Assembly (NCBI GenBank): GCA_050179685.1
Contig: JBFXEW010000010.1
Location: 65,907-129,906 of the forward strand
Direction: 5' to 3'
DNA: 64,000 nt
From: GWE2-40-63 sp050179685
Lineage (GTDB): Bacteria > Bacteroidota > Bacteroidia > Bacteroidales > SZUA-534
The position numbers and the translations under genes were made by a program. How positions within the stretch are numbered: the stretch's first letter is position 1; each line of letters starts with the position of its first letter. The notes beneath the pieces are model-generated. The model saw nothing but the letters and a program-made list of their open reading frames with translations. It was not told where the DNA came from and searched no databases. This document shows positions 49,663 through 58,801 of the stretch, one piece after another.

Positions 49663-50586
49663 TTATTTGTTCACTCTAAAGGTTTCGTCGCCATTTTCAA
49701 AAAAGGCTATAATTTGTTTGATAGCAGCAATACCTGCATTTACATTGGCTTCTTCGGTTTGAGCTCCCATCTTTTTAGGAGTAAAAAAGAAACGACCGCT
49801 GTATTTTTCAGCAAAAATATGACCGCAATCGGGCGCAATATCCGACAGGTAACTAAAGTCGGAACGGGAATCCATCATTTTTAACAAACCATCTTCATCA
49901 ATTACCTCTTTGCGTGCCGTGTTGACCAAAACAGCACCCATAGGCATTTTATTTAGCAAATCGTAATTGATTGATTTTTTGGTTTTTTCGTTGGCCGGAA
50001 TATGCAACGACACGAATTGACAGGTTTGGTACAACTCTTCGATAGAAGCAACAGGAATTACTCCGTCGGCTTTAATGGCTGCTTCGTCAACAAAAGGATC
50101 GAAAGCATAAACAGTCATTCCAAATCCTTTGGCAATCTGAGCTACGTATTTTCCCACATTTCCGTAGGCATGAATTCCCAGGTTCTTGTTACGTAATTCG
50201 GTTCCCGATTTTCCATCGAAACCATTACGAGCCTGATAAACCATCATGCCAAAAACAAGTTCAGCCACTGCATTGGAGTTTTGACCCGGCGTATTCATTG
50301 CCACAACACCATTTGCGGTAGCTGCTTCGAGGTCAATATTGTCGTATCCGGCACCTGCTCTTACTATAATTTTCAGATTTTTTGCAGCTTCAATTACTTC
50401 TTTGGTGGCTTTGTCGCTGCGAATAACCATAGCATCGCATTCAGCAACAGCATTTACCAAATCGGCCTGTGTTGCATATTTTTCGAATAATTCTACCGTG
50501 TAATCCTTTTCCTGTGCAGTAGCTTTCATCTGTGCTACAGCTTCGGCAGCAAAAGGTTTGTCGGTAGCTATTAAAATTGTTTTCAT
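49663..50586 (-). CDS. serA: D-3-phosphoglycerate dehydrogenase (short form)
   Basis: 307 residues of the D-2-hydroxyacid dehydrogenase family: VRAGAGYDNIDLEAA, the NAD-binding GNVGKYVAQIAKGFG and LVNTARKEVIDEDGLL. The conserved catalytic His/Glu segment is modified (SDIAPDCGHIF), as in the Bacteroidota short form. There is no ACT or regulatory domain. It oxidises 3-phosphoglycerate, the first step of serine synthesis. serC lies 48 bases upstream on the same strand. Confidence 0.9.
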   Translation of the reverse strand: MKTILIATDKPFAAEAVAQMKATAQEKDYTVELFEKYATQADLVNAVAECDAMVIRSDKATKEVIEAAKNLKIIVRAGAGYDNIDLEAATANGVVAMNTPGQNSNAVAELVFGMMVYQARNGFDGKSGTELRNKNLGIHAYGNVGKYVAQIAKGFGMTVYAFDPFVDEAAIKADGVIPVASIEELYQTCQFVSLHIPANEKTKKSINYDLLNKMPMGAVLVNTARKEVIDEDGLLKMMDSRSDFSYLSDIAPDCGHIFAEKYSGRFFFTPKKMGAQTEEANVNAGIAAIKQIIAFFENGDETFRVNK

Positions 50587-50634
50587 GATAAATTATTTTC
50601 GGATTACTATTACTTAGTTATAAATAGTAAGCGG

Positions 50635-51705
50635 TTAAACTTCTTTTTCAAAATCCTGCATGCATTTAACCAAAGCTTTCACATCGTCGATGGTACAAGC
50701 ATTATAGGTTGATGCACGGAATCCGCCAACTGAACGGTGACCTTTTAAACCAACAATATTGCGAACTTTAGCAAAATCGAGGAATTTTTCCTGTAAGTCT
50801 TCTTTGCCCTCGGCCCAAATAAATGGAATATTCATGCGTGAACGAGATCCTTCTTCGACCGTTGGGCGGAATAGCGGATTGCGTTCAATTTCAGCATAAA
50901 GCATCTCAGCACGTTCTTTAGCCAGTTTTTCCATGGCTTTTACACCGCCCATCGATTTAACCCACTTTAAGGTTTCTTTTACAGCAAAAATATTCACACA
51001 AGGCGGGGTGTTGTACATCGATTCGCCTTCAACATGGGTAGAATAACGCAACATGGTTGGAACAACCCGGTCGGCTACTTTTTCGAGCATGTCGTTGCGG
51101 ATAATTACAAAAGTTACCCCGGCAGGGCCCATATTTTTTTGTGCTCCACCATAAATCATGGCATATTTCGAAACATCAACCGGACGACTTAAAATATCGG
51201 ACGACATATCGGCAAATAAAGGAACAGGTGATTCCAAATCTTCAAAAATCTCGGTACCGCGAATGGTGTTGTTCGATGTAATGTGCAAATAATCGACATC
51301 GGCTGGAATTTTAAATCCCTTGGGGTAGTAAGTGTAATCTTTATCCTGTGATGAAGCGATAACTTCTACATTACCGAAAAGTTTTGCCTCCTCGATGGCT
51401 TTTTTCGACCAGGTTCCGGTATTTACATAAGCAGCTTTTGTTTTAAGGAAGTTCAATGGAATCATGGCAAACTGAGTACTTGCCCCACCTCCCATAAACA
51501 GCACATGGTAGTTATCGGGAATACTCAACACTTCGCGAAAAAGGGCTACAGCCTCGTCCATTACCGCTTGAAAATCCTTACTACGGTGCGAAACTTCTAA
51601 AATGGATTGTCCACAATTATTTAATTCCAATACTGCTTTAGCAGTGTTTTCCAAACAAGGATCGGATAGTTTACAGGGTCCTGCATTGAAAATGTGCTTT
51701 CTCAT
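50635..51705 (-). CDS. serC: Phosphoserine aminotransferase
   Basis: 356 residues with SerC-specific stretches: FNAGPCKLSD at the start, ILEVSHRSKDF, VLFMGGGASTQFAMIPLNFL, the PLP-lysine region YGGAQKNMGPAGVTFVI and GLKGHRSVGGFRASTYNA at the end. It converts phosphohydroxypyruvate to phosphoserine. First gene of the serC-serA(-DUF1015) unit. A promoter should lie within the AT-rich region upstream. Confidence 0.95.
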   Translation of the reverse strand: MRKHIFNAGPCKLSDPCLENTAKAVLELNNCGQSILEVSHRSKDFQAVMDEAVALFREVLSIPDNYHVLFMGGGASTQFAMIPLNFLKTKAAYVNTGTWSKKAIEEAKLFGNVEVIASSQDKDYTYYPKGFKIPADVDYLHITSNNTIRGTEIFEDLESPVPLFADMSSDILSRPVDVSKYAMIYGGAQKNMGPAGVTFVIIRNDMLEKVADRVVPTMLRYSTHVEGESMYNTPPCVNIFAVKETLKWVKSMGGVKAMEKLAKERAEMLYAEIERNPLFRPTVEEGSRSRMNIPFIWAEGKEDLQEKFLDFAKVRNIVGLKGHRSVGGFRASTYNACTIDDVKALVKCMQDFEKEV

Positions 51706-52170
51706 AATCAGTTGTATTTTAGTCTATTAAATTAAGATAACATCAATAATATTTTATTGCTAAATTATAACATTTTTAAGGCATTACGTAAAAAATCAAG
51801 CGTTATAAACAGGATATTAAACCTATTATATAACACCCTCTTGTTTGTTAGCTACAATATACATTTTTACTAAACCAGAATGCCGGCTGGCTATTTGAAC
51901 ACGCTTTATTCAATTATAAGCCCAGAAAATGATACTATCAGCAAACTAAGTTAATTACAAGTCGGTTTTATATTAAAAGCAAATGTAGAATATTTATAGT
52001 TATATAATAATGACATTGGTCATTAAATTTTCATTTTGAAACAAAAAGCCTACTTTTTCAAAAACATCTTATTCTGACATTCCTGTGGTTCGCTTTGTAA
52101 AATCAACGGTAAATAGCATTTTAATTATGGCTGCAAAAACCTAAAACAAAATTAGCGGTAGAACAATAGT
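51706..52170. other. AT-rich intergenic region upstream of serC
   Basis: 465 bases without an ORF I can support. It must contain the serC promoter. The one notable item is the dyad TAATGAC-ATTG-GTCATTA at 52008-52025, an operator-like palindrome. Confidence 0.5.
52008..52025. promoter_or_regulatory. Operator-like dyad TAATGAC-N4-GTCATTA
   Basis: Perfect 7 bp arms in the gene-free stretch, about 300 bases upstream of serC. Binding protein unknown. Confidence 0.3.
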
Positions 52171-53397
52171 CTATTTTTCTACCAAAAGCCCAAAGGAACG
52201 AAAACTATCGAACCAAATTAATGACCTTCCAATGGCAGGAGCCGCAGCCGAGTTATGATCGGCACCGGTAATTATTTCATATTCCACATTTAAAGCGCCG
52301 GCATCGATAAAATCGCTATAAATACTGTCGGAAAGAATTTGGGGTATATAAACATCGTCAGCGCCGTGGATAAAAAGTAAAGGGGCTGTAGTATTCCAGG
52401 CAGTTACCCGGTTTTTTTCGAATGAATTGGTAATTTCTTCAAACTCGGGATTGCTTTTGTAGTTAAACATTTCCGCTGTAAATAATTCCTGAGGATTTGT
52501 GGTAAGTGCGGCATCAATTTCATTTCCGGTTTTAATGCCATTGTAAAGATCGGGAATACGGGTAGCATAAGGTTCCTTAAAATACTTATTCATATTTCCA
52601 TAAATGGTCCCGTCTTCAATAAACGAAAGCATCACGTAAGGAAGGAAAAAGGGTTTTAAATAGGTGTCGCTATTCAACACATAATCGAGAACCAGTTCAG
52701 GATTGTATGGACCTGCTCCACAGGCTGTGGCTATTATATTCCAGGGGTGCGAACTGTTTTGTTCAAGATGCTCAAGCAAAGCCAAAGTTAACCAGCCACC
52801 CTGAGAATATCCGGTTAAAAAAAGGCTGTCGTTTACCATAGTATTACCAAAACTTCCGTCCGGAAGCTCAAGAACCGCTTTAAGCATCGCATCAACAGCA
52901 TTTACATTACTCTGTTTAACCAAATAAGGATGAAAAAAATTGTCGGCAGCACCAAAGCCAATTAAATCGGGAATCAGCAAAACATAGCCTGCTCCCGCCA
53001 ATCCGGCAATAGTTAAGTTCTGCGGAGTATTAACACTTAAACTTGGCGCCTCCATTTTTGTAACCAGGGTACCGTGCTGAAAACACAAAACCGGGAAACA
53101 GCCACCTGTTGTTTGTGGCACTCCAATAATTCCTGATGCAGTTATTTGTTGTTCGCGGTAAACCATGGGGTATTCAAAACGATAAATATCGACCGAATAA
53201 TTTATCAGGGAGGCAGCTTCAACTTGTCCGGCCATGGTTAAAAAACTTTGAATCGCATCGGACGAAATGGAATAGATCCATTCCAATTGCTCTTCGTTAT
53301 CTTTCATGGTTTCATCTTTTGAGCAGGCATACGATAAAGTGATTACCAAAAAACCCAGAAGAATATAACGAAACAGATGACCCGGTTTACTTACCAT
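52171..53397 (-). CDS. Lipoprotein alpha/beta hydrolase (secretory lipase/peptidase-like)
   Basis: 408 residues. Lipobox with Cys25 (ITLSYAC). The hydrolase domain has an oxyanion region near CFQHGTLVTK, nucleophile Ser198 in TGYSQGGW, a likely Asp in HGADDVYIP and a His in GADHNSA. It resembles secretory-lipase and prolyl-oligopeptidase-like esterases. Periplasmic or surface lipoprotein; substrate unknown. Single gene. Confidence 0.82.
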   Translation of the reverse strand: MVSKPGHLFRYILLGFLVITLSYACSKDETMKDNEEQLEWIYSISSDAIQSFLTMAGQVEAASLINYSVDIYRFEYPMVYREQQITASGIIGVPQTTGGCFPVLCFQHGTLVTKMEAPSLSVNTPQNLTIAGLAGAGYVLLIPDLIGFGAADNFFHPYLVKQSNVNAVDAMLKAVLELPDGSFGNTMVNDSLFLTGYSQGGWLTLALLEHLEQNSSHPWNIIATACGAGPYNPELVLDYVLNSDTYLKPFFLPYVMLSFIEDGTIYGNMNKYFKEPYATRIPDLYNGIKTGNEIDAALTTNPQELFTAEMFNYKSNPEFEEITNSFEKNRVTAWNTTAPLLFIHGADDVYIPQILSDSIYSDFIDAGALNVEYEIITGADHNSAAAPAIGRSLIWFDSFRSFGLLVEK

Positions 53398-53462
53398 GAT
53401 ATTTGATTTTAAATAAATTAATACAACAGCCTTGTGTTTACTTAATATTGGTGAAAATAGAA

Positions 53463-53496
53463 AAAAGCCGGCTATTATTCAACACAACCGGCTTTT
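53463..53496 (-). terminator. Terminator of gcvT
   Basis: Perfect 9 bp stem AAAAGCCGG/CCGGCTTTT downstream of the gcvT stop. Confidence 0.78.
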
Positions 53497-53536
53497 AAAA
53501 TACATTTGTATTGCCCGGGATTAGTCCCGCACCCCG

Positions 53537-54640
53537 CTATTGTTCAAAGAAGGGGGCCTTTGCAACCACGGCTTTTAAGTTTTTATTTCGAATCTGAATA
53601 TAAATTTCAGTTCCTTCTTTCCAAAATCCTTTGTTCAGGTAAGCCATACCGATTGATTTTCCGGTAAGTGGCGACATGGTTCCCGAAGTAACTTCACCGA
53701 TGGTGTTTCCCTGAGCGTCGACTACCGGATAATGTTGACGTGGAATTCCCCTGTCAATCATCACAAAGCCTTTTAAACGGGGCTCAACACCCTCGGTTTT
53801 CTGGCGTTCCCATAATTCGCGATCAATAAAATTATTGCCATCCACAAATTTGGTAATCCAGCCTAAGCCCGCCTGAATGGCCGAAGTTTCATCGTTTATA
53901 TCGTTCCCATACAAGCAAAATCCCGATTCCAATCGTAAGGTATCGCGGGCACCCAAACCTATGGGTTTTATGCCAAATTCCTCACCGGCTTCGAATACTG
54001 CCTGCCAAAGTTTTTCACCCGCTTCATTTCTAACGTAAACCTCGCATCCTCCTGAACCCGTATATCCTGTGGTAGAAAAAATGGCATCTTTAATTCCGGC
54101 AAATTCGCATTGTTTAAAGGTGTAGTATTCCATATCTTCGACCGAAGTGCTGGTAAGTTTTTGCATGGCTTTTAAAGCCAAAGGTCCCTGAATGGCCAAC
54201 TGGCATAAATCGTCGGAAGCATTGTAAAGTTCTTTTCCGATTTCCATTCCCATTTCCTCAGCGTGTGTACGACACCAGTTCCAGTCTTTTTCAATGTTGG
54301 CAGCGTTTACCACAAGCAAATAGGTTTCTTTATCGAAACAATAAACCAGCAAATCGTCAACAATTCCGCCTTTTCCGTTGGGGAAACAGCTATACTGAAC
54401 CTTTCCGGGAAATAAATCGGCCACATTGTTTGAAGTTAACTTTTGCACCAAATCGAAAGCTTTGGGACCCTTTGCCCAGAACTCTCCCATGTGCGACACA
54501 TCAAAAACACCCACTTTTTCGCGTACAGTCAGGTGTTCATCTTTTATGCCTGAATACTCGATGGGCATATTATATCCGGCAAATTCAGCCATTCGGGCTC
54601 CCATTGCCTCGTGGAATCCTGTAAATGCAGTTCTTTTCAT
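53537..54640 (-). CDS. gcvT: Glycine cleavage system T protein (aminomethyltransferase)
   Basis: 367 residues, full length. Folate-binding and family motifs: MPIEYSGIKDEHLTVREKVG, VFDVSHMGEFWAKG, GYTGSGGCEVYV and GLGARDTLRLESGFCLYGND. It transfers the aminomethyl carbon of glycine to tetrahydrofolate. The other gcv genes are not in the window. A TACATTTG -7 box (minus strand, 54681-54688) precedes it. No glycine riboswitch was recognised in the short leader. Functionally close to the serine genes upstream in one-carbon supply. Confidence 0.95.
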   Translation of the reverse strand: MKRTAFTGFHEAMGARMAEFAGYNMPIEYSGIKDEHLTVREKVGVFDVSHMGEFWAKGPKAFDLVQKLTSNNVADLFPGKVQYSCFPNGKGGIVDDLLVYCFDKETYLLVVNAANIEKDWNWCRTHAEEMGMEIGKELYNASDDLCQLAIQGPLALKAMQKLTSTSVEDMEYYTFKQCEFAGIKDAIFSTTGYTGSGGCEVYVRNEAGEKLWQAVFEAGEEFGIKPIGLGARDTLRLESGFCLYGNDINDETSAIQAGLGWITKFVDGNNFIDRELWERQKTEGVEPRLKGFVMIDRGIPRQHYPVVDAQGNTIGEVTSGTMSPLTGKSIGMAYLNKGFWKEGTEIYIQIRNKNLKAVVAKAPFFEQ

Positions 54641-54680
54641 GAAAATATCTGTTTATATAATGTAATTGAATTTTATGCGA

Positions 54681-54688
54681 CAAATGTA
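54681..54688 (-). promoter_or_regulatory. -7 box of gcvT
   Basis: TACATTTG on the minus strand, a full TAnnTTTG match, 41 bases before the gcvT ATG. No TTG lies at the normal -33 distance. Confidence 0.5.
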
Positions 54689-54812
54689 AGCAATTAATGA
54701 ACGAATATTTTGCTCAAAAGGCTATTTGAAAACAGGTTTAGCTAACAATAAGATTGTATTATAGATGCCGTTTTAAAACCTGCACCTATTATAATTCAAA
54801 GTTGGTGCTTGT

Positions 54813-55571
54813 TTAAAATTTGTATGCCCTGACTTTAAAGGTAGTTTTTGTTTTGGCCCGATACATTTGGTGTGTATCGAAAATCCAGTCCCAACTTTGA
54901 TAGTTTTCGGCTTCGAGCAGGCTGCTAAAGATTAGGGGTTTTTCTCTTACTTCTCCACTCGATAAATCTTCGGATAATTCAATCCAATCGCTTACCAGAC
55001 AACTTTTTCCCTTAGGCAGACTTTTTATGTGATTGTCCTGGATTATTTTTCTGATTTGTTCTTCCTGCTCCCGGGAAAGTGAAAAACGCGAATGTAAAAA
55101 TTCAATCAACAGGTTGTCGAGTTGGTTTAACAGGTTAACTGAAACCACCAAATCGTAATTATTAAACAACAAATCCGGATTTAGCGCATTAAGAATACCT
55201 ATAAATTCATTGCTGTTTTTACAATGAGTTGCTTCATGAATCAATCCAAAGCTTAAATCTTTTGTTATAAAAACCAGCTTTTTGTTTGTCTTGTACTTAT
55301 GCACCACTTGTTTGGGATGTACGGCATCAAACAAATGAACTTCCCGAGCATGATCCAATAATTCTGCTACAGGAACATCAAGCAGCCAACCACTTCCCAG
55401 AACAGCAATTTTATTGTAGGATTTACCGCCCAAACAACTCAAAATAAACTTTTGGGTTTGCTTCAAATGATCGTCCCATTGCTTCGATTCGCGCAAATAC
55501 CGCCGCATAATACCCTGCTGATCGTTGTGGTACTTTTGCTTAATGCTGTATTTATAAAACCAGTTTATCAC
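54813..55571 (-). CDS. Hypothetical SAM-methyltransferase-like protein
   Basis: 252 residues, soluble. A Rossmann-type nucleotide motif VLGSGWLLDVPVAELLDHA is followed by an acidic strand end (VHLFDAVHP) and the segment NNYDLVVSVNLLNQLDNLL, spaced as in class I methyltransferases. Substrate unknown, and the typical GxGxG is loosened to GSGWL. Single gene divergent from the signalling operon. Family not recognised beyond the fold. Confidence 0.6.
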   Translation of the reverse strand: MINWFYKYSIKQKYHNDQQGIMRRYLRESKQWDDHLKQTQKFILSCLGGKSYNKIAVLGSGWLLDVPVAELLDHAREVHLFDAVHPKQVVHKYKTNKKLVFITKDLSFGLIHEATHCKNSNEFIGILNALNPDLLFNNYDLVVSVNLLNQLDNLLIEFLHSRFSLSREQEEQIRKIIQDNHIKSLPKGKSCLVSDWIELSEDLSSGEVREKPLIFSSLLEAENYQSWDWIFDTHQMYRAKTKTTFKVRAYKF

Positions 55572-55819
55572 AAAAATTTATTTATAACGAATTGCTCTTG
55601 CAAACTATTGGTTCTTTTGGCTCATCAAGAAAAATCATCGTAAATACACTTGTTTTTACTTTCAATTTAAATGCATTTAATGCATGAACCTGCAAGCTCT
55701 TAAGGTTTAAAACCTACGAAACACCTTTAGCGAATGACCAACAGCACTAATAATTTGATATATTAAAACCAAACATACCAAAAATTTTAATACTTTAGTT
55801 GACCAAAACCGGACGAACA

Positions 55820-58246
55820 TTGGTAAAAAAGGCAATCATACTGGGAATTCTTATTCATTTAGTTGCACACGCTGTGTTTGCACAGTTAAATGTCAGTGAA
55901 CGCCGCACCCTAAAAACTGCCAATAGTTATTTCGATAATGAACAATTTGCCGAGGCCCTGCCCCTGTTTCTTAAAATAGATTCGCTGGTCAATGACTATC
56001 AGGTAACCTACCGTATTGGAGCCTGTTACCTGAATACCAAATACGAAAAGCTAAAAGCACTTCCCTATCTCGAATATTTAATTAACAACATGTCGCTCGA
56101 AGTACCGCTTATTGTTTACAACGATTTGGGTACGCTTTATCATTATAGTTACCGCTTTGACGAAGCTATTGAGCAATTCCGCAAGTATCTTGAAGAAAGT
56201 AAAAAAGATTCGTACGCCCGGCTGGCCGATCAGGAATACGCCAGACGTATGATTACTGTTTGCGAAAACGCCATTGAAATTACCACCCAACCGTTTAATG
56301 CAGAAATCGATATTTTAAGTTCCGTCATCAACACCATGGAATCGGAATTTTGCCCCATGATAACAGCCGATGAACAAACCCTGGTTTACATGCGAACCAT
56401 TGGTTTAGGTACGGCCATGAATCAGGAAACTCACATCATGATTTCTCATAAGAGTGAAGCAGGCGAATGGCAAAGCCCTAAAAAACTTACCATCGATGTG
56501 GCCGATAAATATTTGGATCAATCCATTCTGCTGGCCGGATTAAGTCCCGATGGACGAACTTTATTTTTAAATATTGGCATCGGGGTTAACCAGGATATTT
56601 ACGAAGCCACAGTTTCGAACGATATAATAACAGAGCTGAAAAAGCTGAATAAAACCATAAACTCCTCGTATTACGAAGGTCGCGTTAGCATGACCAGCGA
56701 CGGCACAGAACTTTACTTTGTTAGCGACCGGCCCGGCGGTTTCGGCGGAACCGATATTTACAAAGCAACCCGCAACAGGCGTGGCGACTGGGATGAAGCC
56801 GTGAACCTGGGTAAAACCATAAACACCGTTTATAACGAAAATTCTCCTTTTATTCATCCCGACAATGTAAGCCTGTTTTTTAGTTCCGAAGGTCATAAAA
56901 CCATAGGTGGAAACGATATTTTTAAAAGCCGTTTAACCAATCAGGGATGGACGGTTCCTGAAAATATGGGATTTCTGAACTCACCTAAAGACGATTTGTA
57001 TTTTGTAATGAATGCCAACGGACAAGTGGGCTATTTCTCCACCTCGAAAAATAATGTATTCGACAAACACAATATTTTTAAAGTAAACTTAAAAGACCCC
57101 ATTCCACTTACCCTGTTAAAAGGAACAATTTTAAGCGGTATTCCGCCAAAACCCATGGGTGCCAATATTAAAGTTTACGATAAGGAAACCGGCCAACAGG
57201 TAAAATACGTTTACAATCCTGATCCGGAAACGGGCAAATACCTGATGATTTTTCCTCCGGCTAAAAACTACAACATTGTAATTAGCTCCGACGATTTTTT
57301 ACCCCAGCTTATCAATGTTTACATTCCCTACCAGACGTATTTTTATGAACTTTATCAGGAAATAATACTCCAACCCATAACGCTTGAAGATAAAATGGTT
57401 GGTGAGCAAATTACCGTAAACAATACGTTTTACGATTTGTACAAAACCTCAGAGGCCGATTCCATTTTGATTTCTGAAAATCTGCCTAAGCAACCCAGGT
57501 ATTACGATCACCTGTTGGAACTTATCGAAAACATAATCCAAACCACCGACACCCTTCGCATCAATTACCGTGACGTGCAGGTAAACAAAGAAAAAGAGGA
57601 TGAGGGAATTAACTCACTATTAAACCTGATTGAAGAAGCCATAGAAACCACCAATCCGGTAACCCTAAGCATTCTGGATGCCAACGCACGCCAAAAAGAT
57701 CACATAAAAAATACCCATTTTTATACCGATGGCGATAAAAGCCAATCAACACAAATGCAGGTTATAGGAGCCGACACTTTTTACACAGCAGCTCCCATTA
57801 TCAGCCAATCGAGTAAATCGGAGCCGGAACAACGAAAAGCCCTGACTTCAAACCTAATGGAAAAAGAAGAAATCAATTTCAGGGTATCTGAGCCAAAAGA
57901 ACGCAAGTACATTCATCGACATACCATCTATTTTAACCTGAACGATGCTAAAATTGATCCGAAATATGAGCAGGAGTTATTGGAACTATGTAAATTGTTA
58001 ATCGATAACCAGACTTTAGGAGCCGAAATTTTTGGCTTTACCGATGCACTGGGTGGCGAAAAACACAATTTGTCGCTGAGCCGGAAAAGGGCGCAAAATG
58101 TATTGCGCTTTTTAATGGATAATTCTGTGGCCTTCCAAAAACTGATTGTAAAGGGTTTGGGCGAAGTGAATGAGCAGTCCGCCACATCGGGCAACGAAAA
58201 ATGGAGAAAAGTTGAAATAAATGTTTTTGAATTAAAAGTTGAATAA
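55820..58246 (+). CDS. OmpA-family protein with TPR and PD40 propeller (PorE-like)
   Basis: About 808 residues. No ATG is available: TTG at 55799 or 55820 must serve. I prefer 55820 because TACTTTAG just before 55799 looks like the -7 box, though this is not certain. Signal peptide (HLVAHAVFAQ), TPR-like helices (~25-135), a PD40/WD40 beta-propeller (SEFCPMITADEQTLVY, GGFGGTDIYKATRNR), a carboxypeptidase-like regulatory domain and a C-terminal OmpA peptidoglycan-binding domain (NLSLSRKRAQNV). The architecture is that of PorE and related outer-membrane anchors. It leads a four-gene operon. Confidence 0.85.
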   Translation: MVKKAIILGILIHLVAHAVFAQLNVSERRTLKTANSYFDNEQFAEALPLFLKIDSLVNDYQVTYRIGACYLNTKYEKLKALPYLEYLINNMSLEVPLIVYNDLGTLYHYSYRFDEAIEQFRKYLEESKKDSYARLADQEYARRMITVCENAIEITTQPFNAEIDILSSVINTMESEFCPMITADEQTLVYMRTIGLGTAMNQETHIMISHKSEAGEWQSPKKLTIDVADKYLDQSILLAGLSPDGRTLFLNIGIGVNQDIYEATVSNDIITELKKLNKTINSSYYEGRVSMTSDGTELYFVSDRPGGFGGTDIYKATRNRRGDWDEAVNLGKTINTVYNENSPFIHPDNVSLFFSSEGHKTIGGNDIFKSRLTNQGWTVPENMGFLNSPKDDLYFVMNANGQVGYFSTSKNNVFDKHNIFKVNLKDPIPLTLLKGTILSGIPPKPMGANIKVYDKETGQQVKYVYNPDPETGKYLMIFPPAKNYNIVISSDDFLPQLINVYIPYQTYFYELYQEIILQPITLEDKMVGEQITVNNTFYDLYKTSEADSILISENLPKQPRYYDHLLELIENIIQTTDTLRINYRDVQVNKEKEDEGINSLLNLIEEAIETTNPVTLSILDANARQKDHIKNTHFYTDGDKSQSTQMQVIGADTFYTAAPIISQSSKSEPEQRKALTSNLMEKEEINFRVSEPKERKYIHRHTIYFNLNDAKIDPKYEQELLELCKLLIDNQTLGAEIFGFTDALGGEKHNLSLSRKRAQNVLRFLMDNSVAFQKLIVKGLGEVNEQSATSGNEKWRKVEINVFELKVE

Positions 58247-58801
58247 ATGATTAAAACAAAAACCTGTTGCCGTTTTATACTACTGACATTTAGCTTGCTA
58301 ATGTCGGCACAGGCTTTGTTTGCCCAATATTCAGAATACGAAATAAAAGCAGCCTACATCTTCAATTTTGCCAAATTTATTGAATGGCCCGAGGAATCGC
58401 TGCAATCGGACACCCTGGTGCTGGCAATTTATAAATACGATCCCTTTGGAATAATTATCGACAAAACCATGCAGGGACGAAAAGCCCAGGGTAAAAACTG
58501 GAAAATTGTGCGGATTAATAAAGCTGAAGATATTGCACAGTGCCACGTTCTTTTTATTTCAAATTTAGGCACTTACGAGACCATGAAATTACTTGAAAAA
58601 ACAAAAAATAAACCGGTATTAACTATCGGCGACGAAATAATAGGCTTTTGTGAAATGGGCGGTGTTATTAATTTTACGCCGCAGTTTTCGGCGCATCAAT
58701 TCGAAATTAACAACGAAGTAGCTCTTAGCCGCCGCATAAGCATTAGCCCCAAATTACTGACTTTAGCCAAAATAATATCCAATTCCGAAGATGAATTTTA
58801 G
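58247..58801 (+). CDS. YfiR family periplasmic protein (DUF4154)
   Basis: 184 residues starting on the base after the previous stop. Signal peptide (LTFSLLMSAQALFAQ) and the YfiR core: YEIKAAYIFNFAKFIEWPEE, VLFISNLG, VLTIGDEIIGFCEMGGVINF and INNEVALSRRISISPKLLTL. In Pseudomonas YfiR restrains the membrane cyclase YfiN from the periplasm. Here the next gene is a sensor kinase with a periplasmic domain, its likely target (inference). Overlaps that gene by 11 bases. Confidence 0.9.
   Translation: MIKTKTCCRFILLTFSLLMSAQALFAQYSEYEIKAAYIFNFAKFIEWPEESLQSDTLVLAIYKYDPFGIIIDKTMQGRKAQGKNWKIVRINKAEDIAQCHVLFISNLGTYETMKLLEKTKNKPVLTIGDEIIGFCEMGGVINFTPQFSAHQFEINNEVALSRRISISPKLLTLAKIISNSEDEF

Noticed and set aside
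54641..54812. Glycine riboswitch upstream of gcvT
   Set aside because: The leader after the TACATTTG box is only about 40 bases and lacks the conserved tandem-aptamer sequence.
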